Shown: piece by piece, positions 1 through 10,571 of the stretch
How positions within the stretch are numbered: the first letter of the stretch is position 1
Layout: the number at the start of each line of letters is the position of its first letter
Origin: Enterococcus gilvus ATCC BAA-350
GTDB lineage: Bacteria; Bacillota; Bacilli; Lactobacillales; Enterococcaceae
DNA length: 64,000 nucleotides
Direction: 5' to 3'
NCBI RefSeq assembly: GCF_000407545.1
Contig: NZ_ASWH01000002.1
Coordinates: forward strand, 558,001 to 622,000
The notes under the pieces: model-generated
What the model saw: only the letters and a program-made list of their open reading frames with translations
The model's database searches: none
Told to the model about the DNA's origin: nothing
Translations under genes and position numbers: made by a program

Positions 1-19
1 TTGGCCCAGCTGTTTTTTT
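1..19 (+). terminator. possible right arm of a terminator cut by the window edge
   Basis: A GC-rich segment reading GGCCCAGCTG is followed directly by a run of seven T residues on the plus strand, the usual end of an intrinsic terminator. The left arm would lie before the window, so this is only a guess. Confidence 0.25.
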
Positions 20-29
20 ATTAATTTAT

Positions 30-272
30 CTATTGAGCTTCACTCTTCAACTGCTGTCTCATATAAATAACGATTGCAAGTAAGATCAGCAGAATTCCTA
101 AGATCAAAAACTCATTTTCCATTCTTTCGCCTGTTTGAGAGTAATACTCATTTCGCATAGTCGCGTGGATCACTTCTTTAGGTTTTGAACTGGGGGAAGC
201 AGCCTCAGGCTCTGGAACAGACGACTCAACAGGCATGTTCAAGGTCCCTGTAACTTTGATCGTATCATTCAT
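30..272 (-). CDS. small C-terminally anchored surface protein with degenerate sortase signal
   Basis: 80 residues. The C-terminus has the three-part layout of a sortase substrate: a YSQTGE motif where LPXTG would be expected, a hydrophobic stretch of about 18 residues, and a short charged tail. No signal peptide is visible at the N-terminus, which begins MNDTIKVTG. I chose the second ATG because GGGAGG lies 8 bases before it, whereas the first ATG at 278 is only 2 bases from that site. It is the last gene of the surface-protein cluster, 29 bases after its neighbour. Small LPXTG proteins are common in WxL loci of enterococci. Here the motif has lost Leu and Pro, so the protein may simply be membrane-anchored by one C-terminal segment. 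Confidence 0.6.
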   Translation of the reverse strand: MNDTIKVTGTLNMPVESSVPEPEAASPSSKPKEVIHATMRNEYYSQTGERMENEFLILGILLILLAIVIYMRQQLKSEAQ

Positions 273-301
273 CTGCATGGCCTCCCGAAATTATCCTTTG
301 A

Positions 302-895
302 CTACCAGCCAACAGACTCAAATTCAAGTGTCATATCAAAGTTATGATTGACGGTAGCAGCTAATTCTTCATTGACCGTTCCTTCATAGCCGTAAGTCAC
401 TGTATTCAGATTTAAACCGTCCGTATCTCCTTCTAATAATTTTCCTTTACTGTTGGCTAATCGATGAATCGTCGTAGGGGAACCTGATTGATCAACCTCT
501 TCACCACCAGTGATGATAGCAGGATTTGTAGTAAATCCTCGTAATGACACGTCGTAATCTACATCAGTAGTGCTTGAACCCGCGTCTTTAGTCAATTTAC
601 TGAATTTGATGTCCACTGGACGTCCTGAATTATTAGTGATCGTGTAGTCTGGTGATTTGATCGGCGCGTTTGCTTTAGTATTCGTACTATAGAAAATCGT
701 TTCTGTCGGCAATGTGACATTGATCCATGAATCTTCGCCTTCAACGATTTTTGCTTCTTCATCTGTATTGTCCATCCCTAAAGTTCCGTTGATCGGAATT
801 TCGCCGGATTCTTCTCCAACAATATCCGTCGCTCCTACTGGTACTGCTAAAAACATCAAACTTGATAACGCTACTAAACTGATAAATTTTTTCAT
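302..895 (-). CDS. secreted beta-domain protein of a WxL-type surface cluster
   Basis: 197 residues with a clear signal peptide (MKKF, hydrophobic core, cleavage near VGATD at about residue 22). The body carries a domain with the pattern PTETIFYST, SPDYTITNNSG, PVDIKFSKL and a C-terminal MTLEFES. The same pattern (PTSMFFTTE, SPSYAVKNNS, MTLKFE) is found at the end of the adhesin gene at 1454-3739, so the two are paralogous domains. I see no WxL motif, so it is not a canonical WxL-domain protein even though its neighbours suggest such a locus. It is probably exported and held at the cell surface by the membrane-anchored partners encoded beside it. Substrate or binding target is unknown. Confidence 0.7.
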   Translation of the reverse strand: MKKFISLVALSSLMFLAVPVGATDIVGEESGEIPINGTLGMDNTDEEAKIVEGEDSWINVTLPTETIFYSTNTKANAPIKSPDYTITNNSGRPVDIKFSKLTKDAGSSTTDVDYDVSLRGFTTNPAIITGGEEVDQSGSPTTIHRLANSKGKLLEGDTDGLNLNTVTYGYEGTVNEELAATVNHNFDMTLEFESVGW

Positions 896-919
896 CTCTC
901 ATCTTCCTTCCAAATGGTA

Positions 920-1450
920 TTATTCTACATGAAATGTGATTGCTGCCGCGACTTGGCCGCGTTTTTCCTTGGTAGTATCGTCATAAATACTAAAGAGTGC
1001 AGTTGCCTGATGTTCCCCCTTCTCCAATTTTTTTTCTAAGGTTGCTCCTTTTATTTCATAACCCGGTTGCATCGCCCCCGAGGTATAAACCAAATCATTT
1101 GACCCTTTTAAACGAATTTCGACATTGATGGGATGACCATTGTGCGCCGGATTCTGAATGAATAGTTCGCTTGTCATGTCTTGATCGACTGTTGCGGTTG
1201 GCGCGATCACCATATTGAATTGACTCGCGTCGACTTTTTTCTGAGCCATGTTTTGAAGTTCTTTTTCCGAGATTTTTGAAGCGTCTTTCCCGTCTGGTAA
1301 AAATTCACCGCTGACCACGGTCACAGGTGTATCTGGTTGGTTAAAGTGCTGATAGACGAAATAGCCGCCAACACTCAACAATAACAACAGAAGCAAAAGT
1401 AACAACAGTCGTTTCCGCTTGTTTTCTGGCTGTTTATTGAGTTCCTCCAT
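920..1450 (-). CDS. membrane-anchored extracellular protein of the surface cluster
   Basis: 176 residues. A basic N-terminus (NKRKR) is followed by a striking poly-leucine transmembrane segment (residues about 15-30), then an extracellular beta-rich domain with motifs MVIAPTATV, SELFIQNPAHN and AAITFHVE. The topology is type II: short inside, long outside. The start ATG has GGAGG 8 bases upstream and lies 3 bases after the end of the adhesin reading frame, so it is translated from the same transcript. The first residues after the membrane segment (TPVTVVSGEFLPDGK) resemble those of the 126-residue protein at 4329-4709 (NVTVTSKKLLPETEK). Proteins of this shape accompany WxL/DUF916 genes; the exact function is not known to me. 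Confidence 0.65.
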   Translation of the reverse strand: MEELNKQPENKRKRLLLLLLLLLLLSVGGYFVYQHFNQPDTPVTVVSGEFLPDGKDASKISEKELQNMAQKKVDASQFNMVIAPTATVDQDMTSELFIQNPAHNGHPINVEIRLKGSNDLVYTSGAMQPGYEIKGATLEKKLEKGEHQATALFSIYDDTTKEKRGQVAAAITFHVE

Positions 1451-1453
1451 GCG

Positions 1454-3739
1454 TTAATCCTCCGCTCTTTCAAATTTCAATGTCATTTTATAGGCCACGT
1501 TGACCTCTCTTCCCCCCGGTCCGTAATACTCACCGGCAAATCGGAGCTCGCTGCGTTCATCTGTATCCAATTTACTGATCGGAACATTGGATAGGTCCGT
1601 TTTTAGTGTCGTCAGTTGCTCCCGGTTTTTAGTCAGCTCCAACCAAAGATCTTTCGTATTGTTTGTTTGAGGACCGTCCACCAGTTCAACATTTCCATTG
1701 CTTTCTTCTTCAAAGCTTGCCATTGACACATCGACAAAATAATCGCTGTTATTTTTTACGGCATAGCTAGGTGATTGCACATACAAATTGCCTGACTCGT
1801 CCATCTCCGTCGTGAAAAACATCGACGTTGGGATCGACACGGACAACAAACTGGATTTTGTGACAAATGGCACGCTGTACCACTCACTGTCCGTGGAATC
1901 AAAATTGGTTTTTAATTGAACATACAGCCAATAATCTGTTTCAGCATCTAAATCCGTAAATTCGAGTTTCGACGTAAGGGCGTCGCTTGCGAGTGTCTTT
2001 TCCTCCACCAAATCCGAATCACTGTCCTACTTCAGGTCGTCTGGAGATTTTTCCTTGTCGTACAGACGAAAGATAGCCTTCGTTATTGTATTGCTATTTG
2101 AGAGGTAGTCGCTTATAGTAAACGTTGCCGTCGTATCTCTGATGACACTTCTCACATTCAACACGACCGACGGGTTCGGCAGTCGTTGGAAAATCATGCT
2201 GGTCGCTCCTCGGATCGCGGTTTTTTCCTCCGTGGTAAAGTCCGCTCGAGTGGAAGCATTCGACAATGTAAGATTTGTGCCATTCGAAGTAATCTTGTCC
2301 CTTTCTTGGACCGTACTCGCGATCGGCTCGCCACTCGCTGTGATCCCATAGCTTGTAACATCCTTCATAAAGTCACTGAAGGTAAAACCGGTATTTAACG
2401 GCTCGCCATTTCTAGTATCCGACACATTGAAGGTCATTCGAAGGGCATTGTCCACGACAAAGTTTTCCGGCGGGATGGTACTGCGAAAAATCCTGCTGTC
2501 ATTCGTCGATTTCAAATCGAGCGTTGCCCCTTTCCCTACTTTGAGTGTGGAATCGCTGCTGATATTGATCGCATTTCCAAAGGTCATTGTCACCTTTGCC
2601 TGATCTTGGATGTCAAAGGAAACATTACGACTGTTATTATTGGAAAAATCCGTCTCCCCATTGATTTTTAAATTGGCGTTTTTTCCTACGGTGAACCTTG
2701 CACCGTCTGTTGATATTTCAGCAAAATCAGGCGAGTTGGTCGTAAAATCAACCTGCGCGTTTTCTTCTAATTCAAAAATAAGTTCGCCATTCGCTCTGAC
2801 CGCACGAGCGTAACCTGTGCTGTGGCGCACCGTTGTCTGACTATCCTTTCTAAAAAGATAGCTGTTCGCCTCCGAAAATTCTTGTGCCGAAGTACCATTA
2901 CTGACTATGAATTCGTTGGTTCCTGAAAAAATAATTTTTCCGCCAGTGTTTCGATTAAAGAAAGGCTGCGCCCCTCTGTTCGAATAATAGTTCACATTCT
3001 CAACTTCCAATGTGACATTCGTTCGTCCATAAATTCGGCAGAAGCCATAATATTCGTCTGCAGGAACGGTAAAATCGGTTGAACCGAACGTGATATTTTT
3101 AAATGTCACGTAGATCCCGGCCGTGTTCACTTCAAATGCTCGTGAAGACGTATAGGAGACCGTTCGTCCGTTACCATCGATCGTCATGTCATTCGTGATT
3201 CCGATCCTGCCACTGCTTGTGAGAGCAAACACTTGATTAGGCTCGCTTGCAGGAGCCAGCTTTATATGGCTGACCTTATCCACTTCGATCGCTGTTTTTA
3301 ATTCACTTTCATTTTCGACGATACGCGGGCTTTCTGCTGTTCCTTCGCCCACTGCCTTTACACCAATTGCGAAAGTCTCCGCCTGTTCAACAGAAGAACC
3401 TGTCGTTTCTTCCGTCGATACCTCTGTCGCTTCAGAACTGGAAGCTGTTGCCTCCTGCTCCTCTCCCGATTCATTTTTTGCAGCTGAGGACTCGGTGGTC
3501 GCTGACGCCTCCGTAGACGTGGTCGTTTTTTTGGTAGCGTCATCATCCGCGGACAGGTCCTCTAAAAATTCATCAGAACTGGTAAGCGTCTTTAAGCTTT
3601 GTTCATTAGAAGCTGTTGTTTCATTATGGTTCGATCCTTCTGGTGTTCCTTCTGCATGAACGCCTACTAACGAGCTGCCGTTGCAAATAAATAACAGGGA
3701 CACAAGGACGATCCCAGTTGCTTTTTTAACAAATACCAT
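1454..3739 (-). pseudogene. pectate-lyase-like surface adhesin interrupted by an in-frame TAG codon
   Basis: From the ATG at 3739 (GGGGGTGGG upstream; the earlier in-frame ATG at 3766 has a worse site) the frame runs 570 codons, hits TAG at 2027-2029, then continues open in the same frame for 190 codons to 1454. The parts are: signal peptide (residues 1 to about 29, ending GVHA), a Ser/Thr/Glu-rich linker (about 35-125), a repetitive beta-helix-like region typical of pectate-lyase-like adhesive domains (about 130-420), a Fn3-like segment crossing the TAG, and the C-terminal NNS domain shared with the 302-895 protein. The downstream part has only a TTG (2011) and GTG without a ribosome site, so it is unlikely to be a separate gene. 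It could be an inactive gene, a readthrough product or a base-call error. Confidence 0.75.
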
Positions 3740-4180
3740 GAATTCACCCACCCCCTTCAACTTCATTTCTTTTTTATTATTTTAGAATGACTCTTTCTTA
3801 ATGAGCTTTATTCGTTAATTTAATATTATTATATGCTCGTAAATAACACAAATAATATGTTCAAACAGGATAGCTACGGGGTTTTTATTCGGTTATAGAA
3901 CATTATATTCTTTACCGATGCATATGAAGCGCTTTAAAAATTTTATTTTCCGAAATAATAATAAAATAGTCACTATTATTAGAATTTTCTTTCTATAAAT
4001 AAGTAAAAAAACTTTATCAAATCAAATTCTAACTGTAAAATGTATAAGTTTTTGCGTTTTATTAATAGTATTCTTTAATACAAACGCTTTCATTTCTTTT
4101 CATCGAATTAAAAACAATCGTTATTTAATTTATTGTTTTTTGTTTCAGCTCCTTAGCGAAATATCGTTTTTAAACCCATA
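3740..4180. other. AT-rich intergenic region, no gene seen
   Basis: About 440 bases of very AT-rich DNA between the adhesin and the terminator of the next gene. It should contain the promoter of the surface-protein operon. A TATAAT-like -10 is visible on the minus strand near 3830, but no convincing -35 at 17 bases. No open frame with a ribosome site was found. Confidence 0.5.
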
Positions 4181-4230
4181 AAAAAACTCAACGCACTAAG
4201 AAATGAACAATCATTTCTTAGTGCGTTGAG
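4181..4230 (-). terminator. intrinsic terminator after the 126-residue membrane protein
   Basis: Perfect 20-base inverted repeat, 4187-4206 and 4211-4230, with a 4-base loop. On the minus strand it is followed by six T residues, so it ends transcription of the gene at 4329-4709. Confidence 0.85.
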
Positions 4231-4328
4231 CGTTTATCCTCATAGGATAATCCGTATTTTTACACTTTATTCGTTATTTAAATTTTCTTGTCCTTTAGAA
4301 AAGATGAAGCGATAATCGTCCGTAAAGC

Positions 4329-4709
4329 TTACGGCAGATATTCCGTCGTATCCCCTAACTTAAAAATTTTCGAAGAAGGGATCACTGCTCTTTTCTTTTG
4401 CAAAGGATCGTTGGCTGTCTCCGGCAATTGCTTTAACGGATCTTGCTCCAGTTCCTTGATCCCTTCATTTGTTGTTTGCTTATTTGTCACCGTTTGGTCT
4501 TCGTCGGGTTTCTTAGAGGACTTCACTGAATTCTTTTTCACCTTTTCAGTTTCTGGAAGTAGTTTTTTACTGGTAACCGTCACATTCAATCTGGTCTGAT
4601 AGGCATATTGGTAAAGAAAAAAACTTCCGCAGCTAACTAGCAGCAGTATGAGCGAGATCATCAACGTCGCTCGGCGAATTTTATCCTGTTCCTCAGTTGT
4701 TCCATCCAT
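4329..4709 (-). CDS. small membrane-anchored protein, surface-cluster associated
   Basis: 126 residues. One N-terminal transmembrane helix (about residues 15-35) after a charged start, then a hydrophilic, Lys/Thr/Glu-rich extracellular part without recognisable domain. The segment just outside the membrane (NVTVTSKKLLPETEK) resembles the same position of the protein at 920-1450, suggesting a shared origin or partner. It has its own terminator and stands alone upstream of the adhesin operon. GGGGG lies about 9 bases before the ATG. Function unknown; location suggests a role with the surface proteins. Confidence 0.5.
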   Translation of the reverse strand: MDGTTEEQDKIRRATLMISLILLLVSCGSFFLYQYAYQTRLNVTVTSKKLLPETEKVKKNSVKSSKKPDEDQTVTNKQTTNEGIKELEQDPLKQLPETANDPLQKKRAVIPSSKIFKLGDTTEYLP

Positions 4710-5017
4710 TGCTAAAAACCCCCATTTGCAAAATACAAATAAATGATATTTTCTATTGTTTTAATATTAATATAGTTATCGTTATAATGCAAATAATTAT
4801 TTTATCGCAGATATAAATATACTTATGTTTCGATTATACGAATACGTTTATAGCCTTTATTTCCATTTTTCTAGTTATCGTTTGGTTTATACTGCCCTTA
4901 GTCTACTATCCTTAAATGCTGCTAGGAAGCTTTTATGCCCCCTCTACAGTAAATCATTCTGCTTTCAAATCCGTAAATAATAAACATTTTTCGACATATT
5001 CCAGATGGAGTTGGAAA
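4710..5017. other. AT-rich intergenic region, nothing recognised
   Basis: About 300 bases of AT-rich DNA between two minus-strand genes. No coding frame, repeat or RNA gene was recognised; it presumably holds the promoter for the 4329-4709 gene. Confidence 0.4.
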
Positions 5018-5049
5018 CAAAAAAACTTAACGAGTCTCCTCGTTAGGTT
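5018..5049 (-). terminator. terminator of the beta-glucoside PTS operon
   Basis: Inverted repeat 5024-5034 with 5039-5049 (11 bases with one G.T pair), followed on the minus strand by a T run. It lies 11 bases after the GH1 stop codon. Confidence 0.8.
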
Positions 5050-5060
5050 CTCTTAAATAA

Positions 5061-6852
<1,792 letters not shown>

Positions 6853-6881
6853 TCTTTATCAACCCTTCTTCCAAATTTAAC

Positions 6882-8111
6882 TTAGGCTTTTTTAGCAGCC
6901 TCTGCCTCTTTTTCCATCTCCTGCTTTTCGTAGGCCTTAAAGAACGGGTACCAAATCGCAGAAGCCACCACGAAAATCAACACCATCAATAATAAGCCGG
7001 ACACCGAGCGGGTTGTCAGCCACGTAGCGATCGGAAACGGACAGTACCACATCTGGAACATCTCCATCGGGATCGGCGCAAACGCGATCACCTTAGTCAG
7101 CAGCCAAACGATCAGTGGTAAAATAATCCCCTGCAGCCACATCGGAATCATCAACAGCGGATTCCACGCAATACAGCCAAACACGATCGGTTCATTGATG
7201 TTAAACACAGTTGGTGCCACCGATGCCGTCCCCAGCGCTTTTAATTTTTTCGATTTGGAGCGCATCAGCATGAAGACCAACGGCATCGTACAGCCGATCC
7301 CGCCAATCCACAGATACGCAGAGTAAATCGTTGGGTCCGTCACTAGATTTGTTGCCGTTCCGTCAATGTTCGCTTGGATCGCCGCCAATAAAACGGGGTT
7401 CAACACCGGCGTCAACACCCACGTCGAGATGCCCAGCGAATAAAGGAAGCACACCACAAACAGCATCAAAGAGAAGCCCCACGGCGTTTCGACGATATTT
7501 TGCAGCGGCATGAAGAGCGCCAACACAAAATTGTACACATCGAACCCGACGATATCGACAACGACCCATCCAACAACGACTACGATCCCAATGGGCAGCA
7601 TCGCGTCAAACCACGAGCGTACAAAATCCGGGATCACGGATTCCTCACTAAAGAAAGAGAATTTTCCGAATAGATTCAGCACGAATCCAGCAAACAGCCC
7701 CGCCACGATGGCCACGAACATCCCGCCAGCGCCTAATGCGCTGTGGTTGAACCCCGGTTGCCCATCCGTGATGACCTGCGGAGTAATAATGATCAGAAAT
7801 AAAATAATGCCTGCCATCCCCGCGTTGATCCGCTGCTTCCGCAACCGTTTCTTTTCCATTAAGTTAAAGGGGATCAAGAAAGAGATCACTAACGAGATCA
7901 TCCCCATCGTCCACCCAAATGGCGTCCAGAAATTCGGCAGCCAAGGGAAGTAGTCGTTCAATATCGCCAACATACAAAAGATCGACCCTAAGAAAATCAA
8001 CGGCAGTGCCTGCATGATGGAATCCTTCAACGTCACGATCCAAACATTGTTGTTGATTTTGTTCATCCTTGGGGTAAAGCTTGTTTCTAGCCAATGGATC
8101 AAAGAATTCAT
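6882..8111 (-). CDS. PTS lactose/cellobiose-family IIC permease
   Basis: 409 residues, the usual length of cellobiose-type IIC proteins (CelB/LicC). About ten hydrophobic segments are visible, with the family motif INEPIVFG near residue 300 that helps bind sugar. It forms the membrane channel for beta-glucosides and works with IIB and IIA of the same operon. The C-terminus is charged and cytoplasmic. Confidence 0.9.
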   Translation of the reverse strand: MNSLIHWLETSFTPRMNKINNNVWIVTLKDSIMQALPLIFLGSIFCMLAILNDYFPWLPNFWTPFGWTMGMISLVISFLIPFNLMEKKRLRKQRINAGMAGIILFLIIITPQVITDGQPGFNHSALGAGGMFVAIVAGLFAGFVLNLFGKFSFFSEESVIPDFVRSWFDAMLPIGIVVVVGWVVVDIVGFDVYNFVLALFMPLQNIVETPWGFSLMLFVVCFLYSLGISTWVLTPVLNPVLLAAIQANIDGTATNLVTDPTIYSAYLWIGGIGCTMPLVFMLMRSKSKKLKALGTASVAPTVFNINEPIVFGCIAWNPLLMIPMWLQGIILPLIVWLLTKVIAFAPIPMEMFQMWYCPFPIATWLTTRSVSGLLLMVLIFVVASAIWYPFFKAYEKQEMEKEAEAAKKA

Positions 8112-8134
8112 TTTTATACCCTCCTATTGTAGAA

Positions 8135-8446
8135 CTAGCCCATCTCTTCCAACAAATGCGTCAACGCCTGTTCGCCATCCAACGTCGCGTAGTATTCCGG
8201 CTTCATCAAAATGACCTTCACTGGCGCATCCCCAACAAATTCCTCCACCTCGTCTAAGATGTAGGCTAAATGCGGCCCTACCATCAAGGCATCGATCTCC
8301 TCAATATAGTTTTCGATCTCACTTTCGCCTCGTGCCGTGATCTTCAACTCAATGCCCTTCGCTGACGCCGCCTTTCTGATATTCGCCGCCATAAACCCTG
8401 AGCTTGCCCCAGACCCGCACACTAGTAATACATTTAACTTTTCCAC
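8135..8446 (-). CDS. PTS lactose/cellobiose-family IIB component
   Basis: 103 residues. The N-terminal beta strand and phosphate loop read LNVLLVCGSGASSG with the phosphorylated Cys at about residue 10. I chose GTG at 8446 because GGGAGG lies 6 bases upstream; longer ATG starts overlap that site. First structural gene of the operon after the promoter at 8532-8560. Confidence 0.88.
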   Translation of the reverse strand: MEKLNVLLVCGSGASSGFMAANIRKAASAKGIELKITARGESEIENYIEEIDALMVGPHLAYILDEVEEFVGDAPVKVILMKPEYYATLDGEQALTHLLEEMG

Positions 8447-8505
8447 GTTGATTCCTCCCATTTCCATTCACGTTTTCCTTGCTTGTTTGTTTCTAAAAAG
8501 CTTTG

Positions 8506-8534
8506 TTGATAGCGCTACCATCTATAGGTATACT
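8506..8534 (+). promoter_or_regulatory. sigma-A promoter for the LicR-type regulator
   Basis: TTGATA at 8506-8511, 17-base spacer, TATACT at 8529-8534. The cre-like site lies inside the spacer. Confidence 0.75.
8507..8520 (+). promoter_or_regulatory. cre-like catabolite repression site
   Basis: TGATAGCGCTACCA matches the CcpA site consensus TGWNANCGNTNWCA at all but one defined position. It overlaps the regulator promoter and sits just after the predicted start of the PTS operon transcript, so one bound CcpA could block both directions. Confidence 0.6.
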
Positions 8535-8560
8535 ATAGGAAAATCCCCACGGTGAAACAA
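8532..8560 (-). promoter_or_regulatory. sigma-A promoter for the beta-glucoside PTS operon
   Basis: On the minus strand TTGTTT (8560-8555), a 17-base spacer and TATAGT (8537-8532). Its -10 box overlaps the -10 box of the divergent regulator promoter. Confidence 0.65.
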
Positions 8561-8598
8561 CTATTTATTTGCACCGCAGCGGTGAAGGAGGTTTTCTT

Positions 8599-10518
8599 TT
8601 GAAGGTTAAATATTTACCCTTTTTGCGCTATTTGAACGAACAGGAAACGTGGACGCCCTCAAGTCAGTTGGCTGAGAAGTTTTCCCTATCCAAACGAACC
8701 ATTAAATCCTATATTTCTGAGATTCAGCAAAATGAGCCTGGATTGATTCTTTCCTCCAACAAAGGCTATCGCGTGGACACTCTTCGTTTGAAGGCCGTCC
8801 AAGAAGGCATCCAAGTGGGCATCCCTGAGACACCCGCGGAACGGGTCGCCTATCTCCTGTTAAAACTGACAGCCGCAGAAGAGGCGCTTTCCATCGAAGA
8901 CTTAGTCGCAGAATTGTACGTCAGCGAGTCGACGCTAATGAAGGACATCAAGAAAGTGAAGAAGAAATGTGCAGAACAGTCTCTTGAGCTGGTGCAATCC
9001 AACGATTCTCTTCGTTTGATCGGCACTGAAAAAGCCAAACGCCAGCTGATCCATACGATTTTGCTTTCTGAATTGGATCAAAACTTTGTCGACATCTCAA
9101 AGCTGCAGGAGAGCTTTACGGATTTTGATTTGGATTACATCAAGGAGATCGTGGCTGAGATTTTCGCGAACTACAATTTTTTCACCAACGATTATGCCCT
9201 GACCAATATCATTATTCATTTGGCGATTTCAATCGACCGTATGAAAAGCAATTTTCAATTTTCTGGAGCAGAGCATCTGCCCCCCAGCTCGGTCCCGCCG
9301 CTGATCAATCAGATTGCTGAAGACATCGCCGGCAAGCTGGCCGCTCATTATGACCTGCACTTTCCGCAAGAGGAAATTCGGGATCTGGCTTTATTGATCT
9401 CCGCCAACGGGACGAATGTCAATTTTACCCAAATCTCAAAAGAAGAATTAGCTGAAGTTGCGGATCAACGCTGCATCGATCTCGTGTCGACGATCCTAGC
9501 CAAGGTCTCAGAAATCTACTTTATTGATAACAACGAACCAGAATTCCTGATCCGTTTTACGCTCCATATCAAAAACCTGTTGTTCCGTTTAGACAACGGG
9601 TATTCCTGTAGAAACCCGATGACCGAGACTTTGAAAAAAGAGTGCCCCCTGATCTACGATTGCGCCGTTCAAGTCTCACATATTATTCAAAAAGAACTCG
9701 ATCAGACGATCAACGAAGACGAGATCGCCTACATCGCTTTTCACTTAGGCTATGCCTTAGAAGTGCAAAAACAGCGCACCACCAAGATCAATTGTGCGCT
9801 GCTGGTGCCTCTCTATTACAATATGAACATCCAAGTCATGGAAAAATTGCAGAAGCATTTTGGCGACGACTTGGACATCAAAAATATCCTGACGAATGAA
9901 AAAGAATTGCGGCACGTGTCGACCGAGCTGATTATTTCAGCCGTCAAATTGAAGCAAGTGACCACTACTCCCTATGTCATGATCAACCCCTTCTTCACCT
10001 TAGAAGATCGGCAGCATGTCTCCGAGAAAATCTTTGACATCAAAGAAAAGAAACGTGAGGAACAATTCAGCAAAAATCTCTTGTCTCTCGTCAATAGCGA
10101 CCATTTTCTCCATTTGAAGAAGAAGACCACAAGTACGGCTCTTTTGAAGCGTATCTGTCAGCAAATGCAGCAGGACGGTTTTGTAGACACGGATTTTTTC
10201 ACACAGATCATGGAACGTGAAGCACTCTCCTCCACTGCTTTTGGACCTGTAGCGCTGCCCCACACGTTAACGATGGATGCCCACCAGACAGGAATCTTTA
10301 TCGTCGTTGCTCCTAATGGGATTCAATGGGGCGAACAACTCGTCACTTTGGTCTTTCTGATTTCGATCAATTACCACAACCGTCATATTTTCCGAGAGAT
10401 TTTCGATGACCTGGCGATGATCTGTACGGATGAGCAAAATGTCCATCGCTTGAGTCAGTTAGATTCCTTTGAAACCTTTGTCGAGAAACTTTCCCAATGC
10501 TTCGTCACGATACGATGA
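8599..10518 (+). CDS. LicR/MtlR-type PRD-containing transcriptional regulator
   Basis: 639 residues from a TTG start (GGAGG 7 bases before it). Domains in order: winged HTH (about 10-60, SKRTIKSYI), second HTH (about 85-130, SESTLMKDIK), PRD1 (about 165-270), PRD2 (about 285-390, motif EDEIAYIAFHLGYAL), a IIB-like domain (about 395-485) and a C-terminal IIA-like domain with VALPHTLTMDA. In this family the PTS components phosphorylate histidines in the PRDs and IIA domain, switching the activator on when substrate is present. It diverges from the PTS operon and is the obvious activator of it. Confidence 0.88.
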   Translation: MKVKYLPFLRYLNEQETWTPSSQLAEKFSLSKRTIKSYISEIQQNEPGLILSSNKGYRVDTLRLKAVQEGIQVGIPETPAERVAYLLLKLTAAEEALSIEDLVAELYVSESTLMKDIKKVKKKCAEQSLELVQSNDSLRLIGTEKAKRQLIHTILLSELDQNFVDISKLQESFTDFDLDYIKEIVAEIFANYNFFTNDYALTNIIIHLAISIDRMKSNFQFSGAEHLPPSSVPPLINQIAEDIAGKLAAHYDLHFPQEEIRDLALLISANGTNVNFTQISKEELAEVADQRCIDLVSTILAKVSEIYFIDNNEPEFLIRFTLHIKNLLFRLDNGYSCRNPMTETLKKECPLIYDCAVQVSHIIQKELDQTINEDEIAYIAFHLGYALEVQKQRTTKINCALLVPLYYNMNIQVMEKLQKHFGDDLDIKNILTNEKELRHVSTELIISAVKLKQVTTTPYVMINPFFTLEDRQHVSEKIFDIKEKKREEQFSKNLLSLVNSDHFLHLKKKTTSTALLKRICQQMQQDGFVDTDFFTQIMEREALSSTAFGPVALPHTLTMDAHQTGIFIVVAPNGIQWGEQLVTLVFLISINYHNRHIFREIFDDLAMICTDEQNVHRLSQLDSFETFVEKLSQCFVTIR

Positions 10519-10536
10519 GTGGCACTGACTGCAAAA

Positions 10537-10568
10537 AAAGGCTGAGACGCGTGTTCGTCTCAGCCTTT
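10537..10568. terminator. bidirectional terminator
   Basis: Perfect 13-base stem 10537-10549 and 10556-10568 with a 6-base loop; T-rich on both outer sides. It separates the convergent regulator and reductase genes. Confidence 0.85.
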
Positions 10569-10571
10569 CTA

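Noticed and set aside
1454..2011. Separate gene starting at TTG 2011
   Set aside because: It is in the same frame as the adhesin, begins just after the TAG and lacks a ribosome site; it is better read as the rest of the adhesin.
3358..3546. Arg/Lys-rich 62-codon minus-strand frame
   Set aside because: It is an alternate frame of the Ser/Thr/Glu-rich linker of the adhesin.
7331..7953. Plus-strand frames opposite the PTS IIC gene
   Set aside because: Antisense shadows of a well supported permease gene.
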